Shown here piece by piece: positions 33,971-42,621 of a stretch of 64,000 nucleotides of DNA. Both the position numbers and the translations under genes were made by a program. Each line of letters opens with the position of its first letter. The stretch's first letter is position 1. Source of the stretch: JABAYQ01 sp018608925 (GTDB lineage: Bacteria > Bacteroidota > Bacteroidia > Flavobacteriales > UBA7312); NCBI GenBank assembly GCA_037625715.1, contig JASJHQ010000035.1, positions 65,239 through 129,238 on the forward strand, written 5' to 3'. A model generated the notes under the pieces. That model did no database searches and had not been told where the DNA came from. It worked only from the letters and a program-made list of their open reading frames with translations.

Positions 33971-35404
33971 TTAGTTTAGTGTTAGTTTCTTTTCAATATC
34001 AGAAACGTAAGCTCTAAATTGTTTGTCGGTATCTTTTAAGTTGTTCACTGTTTTGCAAGCGTGAAGAACAGTTGCGTGGTCTTTGTTGCCGCAATGAATA
34101 CCGATATTTGCTAAAGAGTTTTTGGTTAGCTGTTTAGAAAAATACATTGCCAATTGTCTCGCTTGAACAATTTCTCTTTTTCTAGTTTTCGATTTCATTA
34201 ATTCAATTGGAATATCGAAATAATCACAAACCACTTTTTGTATGTAGTCAATCGAAATTTCTCTTGCGGTATTTTTAACAAATTTGTCAAGCATTTCTTT
34301 TGCAAGATCAATAGTGATGTTTTTCTTGTTTAGAGAAGATTGCGCTAGAAGTGAAATCAATGCACCCTCTAGTTCCCTTACGTTTGTTGTAATGGAGTAG
34401 GCGATGTATTCTACAACATCATAAGGCATGTCGATACCATCGTTGTATAATTTCTTTTTAAGAATAGCAATTCTTGTTTCTAAATCTGGAGACTGTAGGT
34501 CAGCCGAAAGACCCCATTTAAATCTTGAAAGCAATCTTTGTTCTACGCCTTGCATGTCAACAGGAGCTTTATCAGAAGTTAAGATAATTTGCTTTCCGTT
34601 TTGATGAAGGTGGTTAAATATGTGGAAAAATGCATCTTGAGTTTTTTCTTTCCCTGCAAAAAACTGAACATCATCTATAATTAAAACGTCTATAGACTGG
34701 TAAAAATGAATAAAGTCATTTTTCTTATTGTCCATTATGGCATCTACAAATTGTGTTTGGAACTTATCAGCAGAAACATATAAAACTGTTTTCTCTGGAA
34801 GATTGTTTTTTACTTCTATTCCTATAGCGTTAGCTAAGTGAGTTTTTCCTAAACCACCATTTCCGTAAATGAGTAGTGGGTTGAAAGATGTTCCTCCTGG
34901 TTTCTGAGCTACTGCATATCCTGCAGATCGTGCAAGGCGATTGCATTCACCTTCAATGTAAGATTCGAAGGAGAAGTTAGCGTTTAGCTGAGGATCAACT
35001 TGAATTTTTTTAAGACCAGGAATTATAAACGGATTTCTTATCGAAGTCTCGTTTAAATTTATTGGCATATGGATAGGGTGGTTTTTGATATTTCCCTTAC
35101 TGGTGCTTGGTATTTTTGTTGTGTATGGTTTAGAATTGTAATTGTTGTCTACCACAATGCTGTACTCAAGCTTGCCTTCTTGACCAAGTTCTTTTTTAAC
35201 AGTCTTTCTTAGAAGATCAATGTAGTGTTGCTCCAGCCACTCATAGAAGAATTGAGATGGAACCTGAATGGTAAGTACACTATTCTTAAGCTTAACAGCC
35301 TTGATTGGCTGAAACCAAGTTCTAAATGATTGAGGGCTAACGTTATCTTTAATAACACTTAAACAATTGTTCCACACAATCTCAAAAACTTTATCTTCTA
35401 CCAT
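33971..35404 (-). CDS. dnaA: Chromosomal replication initiator protein DnaA
   Basis: A 477-residue AAA+ initiator. Domain I begins VFEIVWNNCLSVIKDNVSPQSF. The Walker A motif is GNGGLGKT (181-188), Walker B VLIIDDVQF, and the sensor region QRLLSRFKWG. The C-terminal DNA-binding motif is CGNKDHATVLHACKTV. I prefer the ATG at 35404. The TTG at 35440, 12 codons upstream, is an alternative but lies next to a promoter-like CACATTTG (minus strand, near 35436-35443). I found no cluster of DnaA boxes in the 160 bases upstream, so the origin is probably elsewhere. Confidence 0.95.
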   Translation of the reverse strand: MVEDKVFEIVWNNCLSVIKDNVSPQSFRTWFQPIKAVKLKNSVLTIQVPSQFFYEWLEQHYIDLLRKTVKKELGQEGKLEYSIVVDNNYNSKPYTTKIPSTSKGNIKNHPIHMPINLNETSIRNPFIIPGLKKIQVDPQLNANFSFESYIEGECNRLARSAGYAVAQKPGGTSFNPLLIYGNGGLGKTHLANAIGIEVKNNLPEKTVLYVSADKFQTQFVDAIMDNKKNDFIHFYQSIDVLIIDDVQFFAGKEKTQDAFFHIFNHLHQNGKQIILTSDKAPVDMQGVEQRLLSRFKWGLSADLQSPDLETRIAILKKKLYNDGIDMPYDVVEYIAYSITTNVRELEGALISLLAQSSLNKKNITIDLAKEMLDKFVKNTAREISIDYIQKVVCDYFDIPIELMKSKTRKREIVQARQLAMYFSKQLTKNSLANIGIHCGNKDHATVLHACKTVNNLKDTDKQFRAYVSDIEKKLTLN

Positions 35405-35472
35405 TTCAATTAATTTAGTGTTGTTCGAATTCGATGACAAATGTGTTCACAAAAAAGTTAAAAAAAAAATCA

Positions 35473-35509
35473 TTTACCTATTGACTTTTACTTTTTTTTG
35501 ACAGGTAAA
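35473..35509. repeat. Inverted repeat in the dnaA upstream region
   Basis: TTTACCT (35473-35479) and AGGTAAA (35503-35509) form 7-base arms 23 bases apart. Two TTGAC copies lie at 35481-35485 and 35498-35502, between the arms. The region precedes dnaA and is otherwise A/T runs. It could be a regulator site or a weak terminator for the nucleotidase operon; no function is established. Confidence 0.4.
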
Positions 35510-35566
35510 GAAAAAAATTAAAATTAATTAATTTTAATGCTTAAAACATTTTGCAAAACTAGCCCT

Positions 35567-36475
35567 TTAGTTCACGTTTAAAATCTTGTTTTTAGTCAAA
35601 AAAGAAGATTCAGATTTCGATATAAAGATATCTATTTTCCCCAACTTAATGGCACCAAATCCAACTTGATTTATTAAAACATTTTTACCATTTTTGTTCT
35701 TTAAATTAATTGGTTTTTTTAAGAATGTATGAGTGTGACCTCCTAGTATAACGTCAATATTAGAAGTCTCTTTAGCAAGAACTTGGTCAGAAACTTTATC
35801 TCCTTTGTATTTAAATCCTAAATGAGATAAGCATATAACGATATCACAATTTTTATCGTGTTTTAAGTACTTAGCCATTTTATTTCCAGCTTCAATTGGG
35901 TCTAAGTATTTAACGTTCTTATAAAGCCTTGGATCAACTAAACCCTTAAGTTCAATTCCAAGTCCGATTACCCCAATTTTAACACCTTCTTTGTGAAATA
36001 TGGCATGGTTTTTAGTTTTACCTTCTAATATGGTGTTTTTAAAGTCATAATTAGTGCAAATAAATGGAAAGTTTGTGTGAATAAGTTGTTCTTCAAATCC
36101 ATTTAACCCATTGTCAAAATCATGGTTACCCATTGTTGAGCAATCGTAACCAATTTTACTCATTAATTTAAACTCTAATTCTCCGCCAAATTTATTGAAA
36201 TAAGGAGTTCCTTGAAAAATATCACCACTATCTAGTAGTAAAACGTTTTTCTCTTCCGACTTAATTTTATTAACTAAAGATGATAGCTGAACCAAACCAC
36301 CTAAACCTTTATTTCTTCCAGACACAAAAGGGTCTATGTGACTATGAATATCATTGGTGTGAAGAATACTAATCTTTACAATGTCTTTGTTGAAAGAAAA
36401 TAAATCGAGTGGAACGATAGAGGTTATGGCTATTCCTAAGCCTGCTTTTTTAATAAAACTTCTTCTAGAATTCAT
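35567..36475 (-). CDS. 5'-nucleotidase N-terminal (metallophosphoesterase) half, Tat-type signal
   Basis: A 302-residue calcineurin-like phosphoesterase. The dimetal ligands are visible in LHTNDIHSH (D-x-H), LLLDSGDIFQGTP (D), MGNHDFDNG (N-H) and GGHTHTF (H-x-H). This is the catalytic half of UshA/5'-nucleotidases. The C-terminal substrate-specificity domain is missing and is encoded by the gene just upstream. The N-terminus NSRRSFIKKAGLGIAITSIVPL has a twin-arginine S-R-R-x-F-I-K motif, so Tat export is likely. Its start overlaps the end of the partner gene by 11 bases. Confidence 0.9.
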   Translation of the reverse strand: MNSRRSFIKKAGLGIAITSIVPLDLFSFNKDIVKISILHTNDIHSHIDPFVSGRNKGLGGLVQLSSLVNKIKSEEKNVLLLDSGDIFQGTPYFNKFGGELEFKLMSKIGYDCSTMGNHDFDNGLNGFEEQLIHTNFPFICTNYDFKNTILEGKTKNHAIFHKEGVKIGVIGLGIELKGLVDPRLYKNVKYLDPIEAGNKMAKYLKHDKNCDIVICLSHLGFKYKGDKVSDQVLAKETSNIDVILGGHTHTFLKKPINLKNKNGKNVLINQVGFGAIKLGKIDIFISKSESSFLTKNKILNVN

Positions 36476-37139
36476 AGTTTAAAATTAAGTTTCTATTGTC
36501 GAGTTTAGAATCAATCGTATCTGTCTGATTACAATAATTAATTAATGCGTCACGCATTTTTAAGTTAGTGGATGTGTATTCTTTATTTTTATAAAAAATC
36601 ATTTTATCACCGCCATTAGCTAGGTAGTCTGTAGTAAGAATACTAAAAATAGAGTCACCTAAGTTAAAATCATTGCTGAAGCTAATTGGTTGGCCGCCTG
36701 TTTTTTTATAATACTCAGCTAAAAGTTGGAAATCTTTTTTATTTAAATCAACAACCACTAACTCATTTTCGAATGGCATTAGTTTAAACATATCTCCCTT
36801 TGTAACATTGCCTTTACTTAAAGACGATCTCAAGCCACCATTATTAAACATAGCTACATCAATTTCTCTTTCGTAAATTTGTTGTGCTATCTCTAGACAA
36901 ACATCAGCTGTCCAATTTCCAAGAAGACTTTCTGGCTGTCCTTTTTTTAAATCTTGTTTAGAATAAGCTAGAACCTCATTCATTTCATTGTCAATCTTGA
37001 TTTTATATGGCTTTGCAATATTGTAAAATATAGAATCAATTGGATGTGAAACATCCATGGAAGATCCACTTATTGATATAATATCCTCTTCAGGGCTCAA
37101 TAAAAGTGTTAAGGCTAGTAATAAATATATAAAATGCAT
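36465..37139 (-). CDS. 5'-nucleotidase C-terminal domain protein
   Basis: A 224-residue protein equal to the C-terminal domain of UshA-type nucleotidases. It carries MFNNGGLRSSLSKG (substrate loop N-x-G-G-x-R), KLMPFENELVVVDL and ILTTDYLANGGDKM. It starts with a hydrophobic Sec-type segment (HFIYLLLALTLLLSPEED). The ATG at 37139 is preferred to upstream in-frame starts up to 37178 because a TATGTTTG -7 element lies between them at 37144-37151. Alone it has no metal site. It presumably joins the Tat-exported catalytic half encoded downstream, the reverse of the normal domain order. Confidence 0.85.
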   Translation of the reverse strand: MHFIYLLLALTLLLSPEEDIISISGSSMDVSHPIDSIFYNIAKPYKIKIDNEMNEVLAYSKQDLKKGQPESLLGNWTADVCLEIAQQIYEREIDVAMFNNGGLRSSLSKGNVTKGDMFKLMPFENELVVVDLNKKDFQLLAEYYKKTGGQPISFSNDFNLGDSIFSILTTDYLANGGDKMIFYKNKEYTSTNLKMRDALINYCNQTDTIDSKLDNRNLILNYEF

Positions 37140-37143
37140 GTCA

Positions 37144-37151
37144 CAAACATA
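37144..37151 (-). promoter_or_regulatory. -7 element for the split-nucleotidase operon
   Basis: CAAACATA on the plus strand reads TATGTTTG on the minus strand, an exact TAnnTTTG, and ends four bases before the ATG at 37139. A CAAA (TTTG on the minus strand) lies 24 bases further upstream at 37176-37179, slightly too far for a standard -33 box. Confidence 0.5.
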
Positions 37152-37244
37152 CAAATAAGAATAATTAAACTTAATCAAATAGTAACATTCTCTTTCATTT
37201 TTTTGATTACATTTATTCTATTATTAATTTAAACTATTTGTACC

Positions 37245-38201
37245 ATGACATCATCTTATTTATTCACTGTTTTAGCAATAGCTTTAGTAGTTCTTTCCAT
37301 TTTCACCGTAAAACAACAAACAGCTGCTATTATGGAGCGATTTGGTAAATTTCTTACTGTAAGACAATCGGGTCTTCATTTTAGAATTCCTTTAGTAGAT
37401 AAGATTTCTGGAAGAATTAGTTTAAAAATTCAACAACTTGATGTTATAGTTGAGACAAAAACCAAAGACGATGTTTTTGTAAAGCTTAAGGTTTCGGTAC
37501 AATATAAGGTTATAAGAGAAAAGGTGTATGACGCTTTCTACAAGTTGGATTACCCACACGATCAAATAACTTCTTATGTATTTGATGTTATTAGAGCTGA
37601 AGTTCCTAAGATGAAGCTTGATGATGTTTTTGAAAGAAAAAATGATGTTGCAAATGCAGTTAAGTCAGAGTTAAATGACTCTATGATTGAATACGGATAT
37701 GATATAATCAAAACACTTGTTACTGATATTGACCCAGATGCTCAAGTGAAAAATGCAATGAACAGGATTAATGCAGCCGAAAGAGAAAAAGTTGCTGCCC
37801 AATATGAGGGTGATGCAGCAAGGATTTTGATTGTTGAAAAAGCAAAAGCGGAGGCAGAAAGTAAAAGACTACAGGGACTAGGTATTGCTGACCAAAGAAG
37901 AGAAATTGCAAGAGGTTTGGAAGAGTCTGTTGAAGTTCTAAACAAAGTAGGAATTAATTCTCAAGAAGCATCTGCATTAATTGTAGTGACTCAGCACTAT
38001 GACACTTTACAGGCTGTGAGTCAGGGGACAAATAGTAATTTAATATTATTACCTAACAATCCTCAAGCAGGCTCGGACATGCTTAACAATATGGTTGCTT
38101 CATTTTCTGCAAGTAATCAAATTGGAGAATCAATGAAAAGTTCCAACAACTCTAAGGAAATTGTTGGTTTTAGCAACGACTCAAGTACTGATCAGATCTA
38201 A
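37245..38201 (+). CDS. SPFH/band 7 family membrane protein (stomatin-like)
   Basis: A 318-residue protein with one N-terminal membrane helix (about 4-21). The SPFH domain starts AAIMERFGKFLTVRQSGLHFRIPLVDKI. A long alanine/glutamate-rich coiled coil follows (about 170-235: AAEREKVAAQYEGDAARILIVEKAKAEAES), with a polar tail. Such proteins form ring-like oligomers in membrane microdomains and often control proteases. No NfeD partner gene is adjacent. Its stop shares one base with the start of the thioesterase gene (TAATG). Confidence 0.92.
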   Translation: MTSSYLFTVLAIALVVLSIFTVKQQTAAIMERFGKFLTVRQSGLHFRIPLVDKISGRISLKIQQLDVIVETKTKDDVFVKLKVSVQYKVIREKVYDAFYKLDYPHDQITSYVFDVIRAEVPKMKLDDVFERKNDVANAVKSELNDSMIEYGYDIIKTLVTDIDPDAQVKNAMNRINAAEREKVAAQYEGDAARILIVEKAKAEAESKRLQGLGIADQRREIARGLEESVEVLNKVGINSQEASALIVVTQHYDTLQAVSQGTNSNLILLPNNPQAGSDMLNNMVASFSASNQIGESMKSSNNSKEIVGFSNDSSTDQI

Positions 38202-38608
38202 TGTTTTCGTTTGAGCAAAAAATTAGAGTGAGATACGCTGAGACCGACAAAATGGGCTACGTGTATTATGGTAATTATGCTACATATTTTGAGGTAGCTA
38301 GGGTGGAAGCTCTTAGAAGTCTTGACGTTAGCTACAAGAAGATGGAAGAAGATGGTATTATTCTTCCTGTATACAAGTACAGCAATGAGTTTTACAAGCC
38401 AGCACATTATGATGATGAGCTTATTATAAAAACATTCATTAAAGAAATGCCTACAACTAAAATTCATTTTCATTTTGAAATAATCAACTCAAAAAATGAA
38501 TTAATTAACAAAGCTGAAGTAACTTTAGTATTTGTATCATTAAAAAATAATAAGCCTTGCAAACCTCCCCAGTTTCTAATTAGTCAGCTTTCTTCGTATT
38601 TAAAATGA
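38201..38608 (+). CDS. Acyl-CoA thioesterase, 4HBT/YbgC family (hotdog fold)
   Basis: A 135-residue hotdog-fold protein with the YbgC signature RVRYAETDKMGYVYYGNYATYFEVARVE, in which the aspartate (about residue 17) is the catalytic residue. ELIIKTFIKEMPTTKIHFHFEI covers the central strands. It hydrolyses acyl-CoA or similar thioesters; YbgC itself is linked to the Tol-Pal envelope system, but tol genes are not here. Its ends overlap both neighbours (TAATG and ATGA), so it is translationally coupled between the SPFH protein and the aquaporin. Confidence 0.9.
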   Translation: MFSFEQKIRVRYAETDKMGYVYYGNYATYFEVARVEALRSLDVSYKKMEEDGIILPVYKYSNEFYKPAHYDDELIIKTFIKEMPTTKIHFHFEIINSKNELINKAEVTLVFVSLKNNKPCKPPQFLISQLSSYLK

Positions 38609-39243
38609 AAAAATACTTTTCAGAATTAATAGGAACTTTTTTGATGGTTTTTATTGGCACAGGATCGGTCGTTATAAATTCTCTTTACAATAATATTGGT
38701 CAATTTGGAATAGGTGTTTCTTTCGGTATTGCAGTGGCTCTATCTATTTTTCTGTTCGCTAAATTTTCTGGTGCTCATATTAATCCTGCTGTAAGCATTG
38801 CTTTATTTTTTAAAAATAAATTAAATTCTAAGGAATTAGTTGGATATGTAATATTTCAATTATCAGGAGCGATTCTAGCTAGTTTATCTCTGCAAGTTTT
38901 GTTTCCTTTAGACAAAAGTAGTTTAGGAGCCACCATTCCTTCGGGCACTTGGCAAGAGTCCTTTGTTTTAGAATTGTTACTAACATTTTTTTTAATGTTA
39001 GTAATTCTATTTGTTCAAAAAAAGAAATTAGCAGTATTGCCCTCTGCTTTAATAATTGGATTAGTGGTAGGCTTGGAAGCTTATTTTGTTGGACCTATAT
39101 GTGGTGCATCCATGAATCCGGCTAGATCAATAGCTCCAGCGCTAATCTCCGGAAATATTAGTCATTTGTGGCTATATATAGTAGCTACAATTTCAGGTGC
39201 TTGTATTGCTCTTTACCCTTTTACTTCTAAAGATTTACCATAA
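38605..39243 (+). CDS. Aquaporin / MIP family channel
   Basis: A 212-residue protein with six membrane segments and both NPA loops intact: GAHINPAVS (N60) and ASMNPARS (N171). This is the size of AqpZ-type water channels, shorter than glycerol facilitators with their insert loops, so water is the likeliest substrate, though small solutes cannot be excluded. It overlaps the thioesterase by 4 bases and the convergent M42 peptidase by 17. No glycerol kinase is adjacent, which also argues against a GlpF role. Confidence 0.92.
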   Translation: MKKYFSELIGTFLMVFIGTGSVVINSLYNNIGQFGIGVSFGIAVALSIFLFAKFSGAHINPAVSIALFFKNKLNSKELVGYVIFQLSGAILASLSLQVLFPLDKSSLGATIPSGTWQESFVLELLLTFFLMLVILFVQKKKLAVLPSALIIGLVVGLEAYFVGPICGASMNPARSIAPALISGNISHLWLYIVATISGACIALYPFTSKDLP

Positions 39244-40132
39244 GGTATTGATACAGCTGCACCATTGATTTTATATCATTCAAATGGACTGTTTCTGAAG
39301 GAGAGTGAACATTTTCTTCAGGAGCACCAATAAAACACCAATCGATAGGATATGGAGATTTTTGTATCTCGTTTCCATCCGAGCCGCCAGCGTTCTCCAC
39401 TTCAATTTGAAAAGGTATGTTGCTTTGTTTTGCTAGAGATATTATTTTATTTACATATTTTCTTCTAGGAATTCCGCTGTCTCTCATGGATATAGCTACA
39501 CCTTTATTATGTACGACTCCTTCGGTAATCCAAGTAATGTCAGAAATCAACGCTTGATTTACATTATAGTTCTCGTAAATAAATTTTGATAAATAACCAA
39601 CAGAGCCACCTCCATGTTCTTCCCATGATGAAAAACATATAATGCCATCTTCTAGGTTTTTAGCAACTTGCAAGGCGTTCCAAACTCCTAGGCGATTGTC
39701 TAAATAACAAGTCTTAACGAATTCGTCAGTAAGTTGGAAGTCACAATAAAAAGTTAAGCTTGTTCCTGGGTCAATAGGACGAAAATCTACAAACATTTTT
39801 CCGTCTTCAACTTTAAGAATAGTGTCAATTTCTCCATTACTATCTTTGCCTACTAATCGGATTCCATCTTGGCAAACTGGTCCGCCAATCTTTACAACTT
39901 GATTGTTGTACCTAACTGTAAATCCTATGCTGTCCATGTGAGAAAAAATAGCAGTTCTTGGCTTGCCAAAAACTAAGACAATACAGTCTTGAAATTCTGT
40001 TCCATGAAATATTTTTGGTTCATGTTTCCAACTTTTCTTGTTGGATTCAATATAGTCTAAAAGAAACTCTTTTAGAAGGAACTCTTCTCCAGAAGGAGCG
40101 TGGATTTGACACAATTTTTTAAGTAACTCCAT
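39227..40132 (-). CDS. M42/M20-like metal-dependent aminopeptidase
   Basis: A 301-residue enzyme. The start MELLKKLCQIHAPSGEEFLLKEF is a classic M42 beginning. Likely zinc ligands and catalytic residues are in IFSHMDSIGF (H-x-D), YLDNRLGVWNAL (D), SWEEHGGGSVGYL (E-E) and SDITWI (D), with the final histidine in ENVHSPSETVHL. It differs from standard M42 enzymes (EEVG to EEHGG), so substrate range is uncertain. It abuts YigZ with no gap and is last in the ribD operon. Confidence 0.83.
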   Translation of the reverse strand: MELLKKLCQIHAPSGEEFLLKEFLLDYIESNKKSWKHEPKIFHGTEFQDCIVLVFGKPRTAIFSHMDSIGFTVRYNNQVVKIGGPVCQDGIRLVGKDSNGEIDTILKVEDGKMFVDFRPIDPGTSLTFYCDFQLTDEFVKTCYLDNRLGVWNALQVAKNLEDGIICFSSWEEHGGGSVGYLSKFIYENYNVNQALISDITWITEGVVHNKGVAISMRDSGIPRRKYVNKIISLAKQSNIPFQIEVENAGGSDGNEIQKSPYPIDWCFIGAPEENVHSPSETVHLNDIKSMVQLYQYLMVNL

Positions 40133-40744
40133 TTATATAGTTTTTAGAAATTCGATCTTTATTTTATGATTTTTTTTCCATTTAGCTAGTGCCAAATGAC
40201 TGATGTTTTTATTTACCGAAAAGGTAATATAGCAGCTAAGTTCTAATGCTTGTTTTTCGATAGTTAAATCTAACTCTTTTTGTATCCTCATCACAAAGTT
40301 TAATTGTTCGTAATCAAACTCCAATTTATAGATATCTTTTATATGTTTTTCGACTATTAACGCATTAGTTAAGCATTCTTTAGCTGCAGTCTTATAGGCT
40401 GTTATCAATCCGCCTACGCCTAGTTTTGTTCCTCCAAAATATCGAACAACAACTACTAAAGTATTTGTCAAATTACAAGCAACAATCTGTCCTAAAATTG
40501 GCTTCCCTGCTGAATTTGATGGTTCCCCATCATCATTTGCTCTTTGGTCTAATTTGTTAGCTCCTAAAATATAAGCATAACAAAAATGTCTTGCTCCGTA
40601 TTCTATTTTTCTCACATCATTTAGCCTCTGTTTAACATCCTCATTGTTAAGCACCTTAAAGCTGTAACCAATGAACTTACTTCCTTTCTCCTTAAACAGA
40701 GAAGTAGTACTATCCTTAATTTCCTTGTATGCAAATTCACTCAT
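40133..40744 (-). CDS. YigZ/IMPACT family protein
   Basis: A 203-residue protein. The UPF0029 N-terminal domain contains SLFKEKGSKFIGYSF, YGARHFCYAYILG and the DDGEPSNSAGKPILGQI signature, then VVVVRYFGGTKLGVGGLITAY. A small C-terminal domain follows. The family is related to eukaryotic IMPACT, a translation regulator; the bacterial function is unknown. I choose the ATG at 40744, which overlaps the stop of the transporter gene as ATGA. A start 17 codons upstream (40795) would lie inside that gene and adds residues the family does not have. Confidence 0.9.
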   Translation of the reverse strand: MSEFAYKEIKDSTTSLFKEKGSKFIGYSFKVLNNEDVKQRLNDVRKIEYGARHFCYAYILGANKLDQRANDDGEPSNSAGKPILGQIVACNLTNTLVVVVRYFGGTKLGVGGLITAYKTAAKECLTNALIVEKHIKDIYKLEFDYEQLNFVMRIQKELDLTIEKQALELSCYITFSVNKNISHLALAKWKKNHKIKIEFLKTI

Positions 40745-41583
40745 GAGTAAATAAGTATTGCTAAAGATATCCCAGCAAGTACTAAGCCTGCCCAATTTTT
40801 AGCTGTTAAATTCTCAGAATATATTTTCCATCCTATTAATGCGGACAATGTAACTACTCCAATATTCAAGATTGGGAATAGTATAGAGGAGTCGTTAGTG
40901 TCTAATGTTTTTAATAAAAAATAGATACTAAAAAAATTAGGGATTCCTAGAGTGATTCCAGCAATTATGTTTTTTATTTTTAATTTTTGATTGGTAATTA
41001 ATAGGGTGATTGAGCCACATAAAAAGGCAATGAAAAAGATTGTAGAAGTAAATAGATTAAATTCTTTATCGGTTTCAAGAAAGTTAAATTGAATTAAGGA
41101 TAAAGATGTGTCTAAAATTCCAGCGCCAAAAAACAAAATGACAGCTAGGTATATTGGACCATTTTTATCCTCTTTTTTAGATATAGTTAAATAGATAGAA
41201 AAAATAGCCATAATAATTGCACCAATTTTTAAAATAGAAGGATCTTCATTCTGAAGAAAAAAACCTGCTGTTACCGGAATCACTAACGACATTTTACTAG
41301 ATAACGAGCTAATAGTAACACCTAGTAGTTGAGTTGTTTTTGCCATCACATTAAACATGATGATAAAATACATTCCTAGCAATACAGCGTAGATAAACCA
41401 ACTGCTTCTAATAGCAATATTTATATCGCTTAAGTCGAAATCCGTAAAAAATAATGCTAGCAAGCCAGCGCACAAATAATTTATAGTAATTGCTTGAAAC
41501 GTATTTACATTTCGTTTTGAGAATTCTCTAAAAATAATAAACAAGAGAACTGAAAACACTAAGGTCAGGATTAAAAAAATCAT
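40741..41583 (-). CDS. DMT superfamily (EamA-like) transporter
   Basis: A 280-residue membrane protein with about ten hydrophobic segments in two five-helix halves. The second half ends with ILFPILNIGVVTLSALIGWKIYSENLTAKNWAGLVLAGISLAILI, the EamA pattern. Such carriers move metabolites or amino acids; the substrate cannot be read from sequence. Both ends overlap neighbours as ATGA (ribD upstream, YigZ downstream), which makes this a tightly coupled translation unit. A riboflavin link is suggested only by the shared operon. Confidence 0.85.
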   Translation of the reverse strand: MIFLILTLVFSVLLFIIFREFSKRNVNTFQAITINYLCAGLLALFFTDFDLSDINIAIRSSWFIYAVLLGMYFIIMFNVMAKTTQLLGVTISSLSSKMSLVIPVTAGFFLQNEDPSILKIGAIIMAIFSIYLTISKKEDKNGPIYLAVILFFGAGILDTSLSLIQFNFLETDKEFNLFTSTIFFIAFLCGSITLLITNQKLKIKNIIAGITLGIPNFFSIYFLLKTLDTNDSSILFPILNIGVVTLSALIGWKIYSENLTAKNWAGLVLAGISLAILIYS

Positions 41584-42593
41584 TGATTTAAAAAGTATGA
41601 AAGCTTATCATCTCCGATCATTTCGGTTAATACTGGTTTTTGAATAAAACCTGGAGACATAACACCATCTTTAAGAAGTGCGTCTGATTGAAAAACTCGT
41701 GCTTCATCCCAACAATTACTATTTATAAACTGCTGAAGAGTCAATGACCCTCCTTCAATTATAACAGAATGAATTTCCAATTTATGTAATTGCTCCATTA
41801 AGCTATTTATAAAATCATCAAAATCTACTTGTAAATCATTTTCATTTAATTTTTTCTGACATATCCTGAAAGTAGTTGCATCGTCATTAAAAACGTTCAA
41901 ATCTTTGGAAAGAATAGATGATTTGTCAATTACAAATCGAGTAGGGTTTTTAGCACCATCAAGACGAGAAGTTAACAAAGGGTTGTCTTTAATAGCAGTA
42001 TTTTTACCAATTAAAATTCCTGTTTCTGCTGATCTCCATTGGTGAACTAAGTTTTTAGATTCCTCGCAAGTCATCCAAAAAGGAGTTTCTTGGTTTTTAG
42101 GAGCAATAAAGCCATCTGAAGATTGAGCCCATTTTAATATAACATATGGTCTTTTGTCTTTGTGAAAAGTATAAAACCTTCTGTTTAGAGAGATGCAATC
42201 ATCTTTAGAAACATTCACTTTAACTTCAATTCCTGCTTCTTTGATTTTATCAATACCTTTTCCATTTACTAGTGAAAATGAATCTAATGCACCAATAACA
42301 ACTCTTTTTAATTTGCTTTTAATGATTAGATCAGCACATGGAGGTGTTTTTCCGAAATGAGCGCAAGGTTCAAGGTTAACATATAAAGTAGCTTGCTCAA
42401 GCTTAGATTTGTCTTTAACACTATTTATAGCATTAACTTCTGCATGTGCCTGACCAAATTGTTGGTGGTAGCCTTCACCTATTATATTGTCATTAACAAC
42501 AATAACACATCCTACCATAGGATTAGGTAATGCTAGAGGGTAGCCTTTAGCTGCTAGCTCAAGACATTTTTGCATGTAAAATTCATCGGTCAT
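41580..42593 (-). CDS. ribD: Bifunctional riboflavin biosynthesis deaminase/reductase
   Basis: A 337-residue enzyme that deaminates and then reduces the pyrimidine precursor of riboflavin. The deaminase domain has zinc ligands H50, C77 and C86 and catalytic E52 (GQAHAEVNAI, LEPCAHFGKTPPC). The reductase domain begins RPYVILKWAQSSDG, with VIIEGGSLTLQQFI near the end. I start at the ATG at 42593. A TTG at 42602 is in frame but lies inside a perfect -7 promoter element. The leader would be only a few bases. It opens a four-gene operon. Confidence 0.95.
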   Translation of the reverse strand: MTDEFYMQKCLELAAKGYPLALPNPMVGCVIVVNDNIIGEGYHQQFGQAHAEVNAINSVKDKSKLEQATLYVNLEPCAHFGKTPPCADLIIKSKLKRVVIGALDSFSLVNGKGIDKIKEAGIEVKVNVSKDDCISLNRRFYTFHKDKRPYVILKWAQSSDGFIAPKNQETPFWMTCEESKNLVHQWRSAETGILIGKNTAIKDNPLLTSRLDGAKNPTRFVIDKSSILSKDLNVFNDDATTFRICQKKLNENDLQVDFDDFINSLMEQLHKLEIHSVIIEGGSLTLQQFINSNCWDEARVFQSDALLKDGVMSPGFIQKPVLTEMIGDDKLSYFLNQ

Positions 42594-42599
42594 AAAGCG

Positions 42600-42607
42600 C
42601 AAATTTA
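42600..42607 (-). promoter_or_regulatory. -7 element for ribD, six bases before the ATG
   Basis: CAAATTTA on the plus strand reads TAAATTTG on the minus strand. It lies in the 28-base gap between divergent ribD and prmC, so the prmC promoter, if separate, must overlap it or the 5' end of ribD. Confidence 0.6.
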
Positions 42608-42621
42608 AGTAAATTGCAACG

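Noticed and set aside
35441..35566. Possible replication origin next to dnaA
   Set aside because: The gap is short and AT-rich, but I found no cluster of TTATCCACA-like boxes on either strand; only scattered single near-matches exist elsewhere (for example TGTGAATAA inside the nucleotidase gene near 36076).
40745..40795. N-terminal extension of YigZ
   Set aside because: It would lie inside the upstream transporter gene, and the ATGA overlap at 40741-40744 gives a normal family N-terminus.
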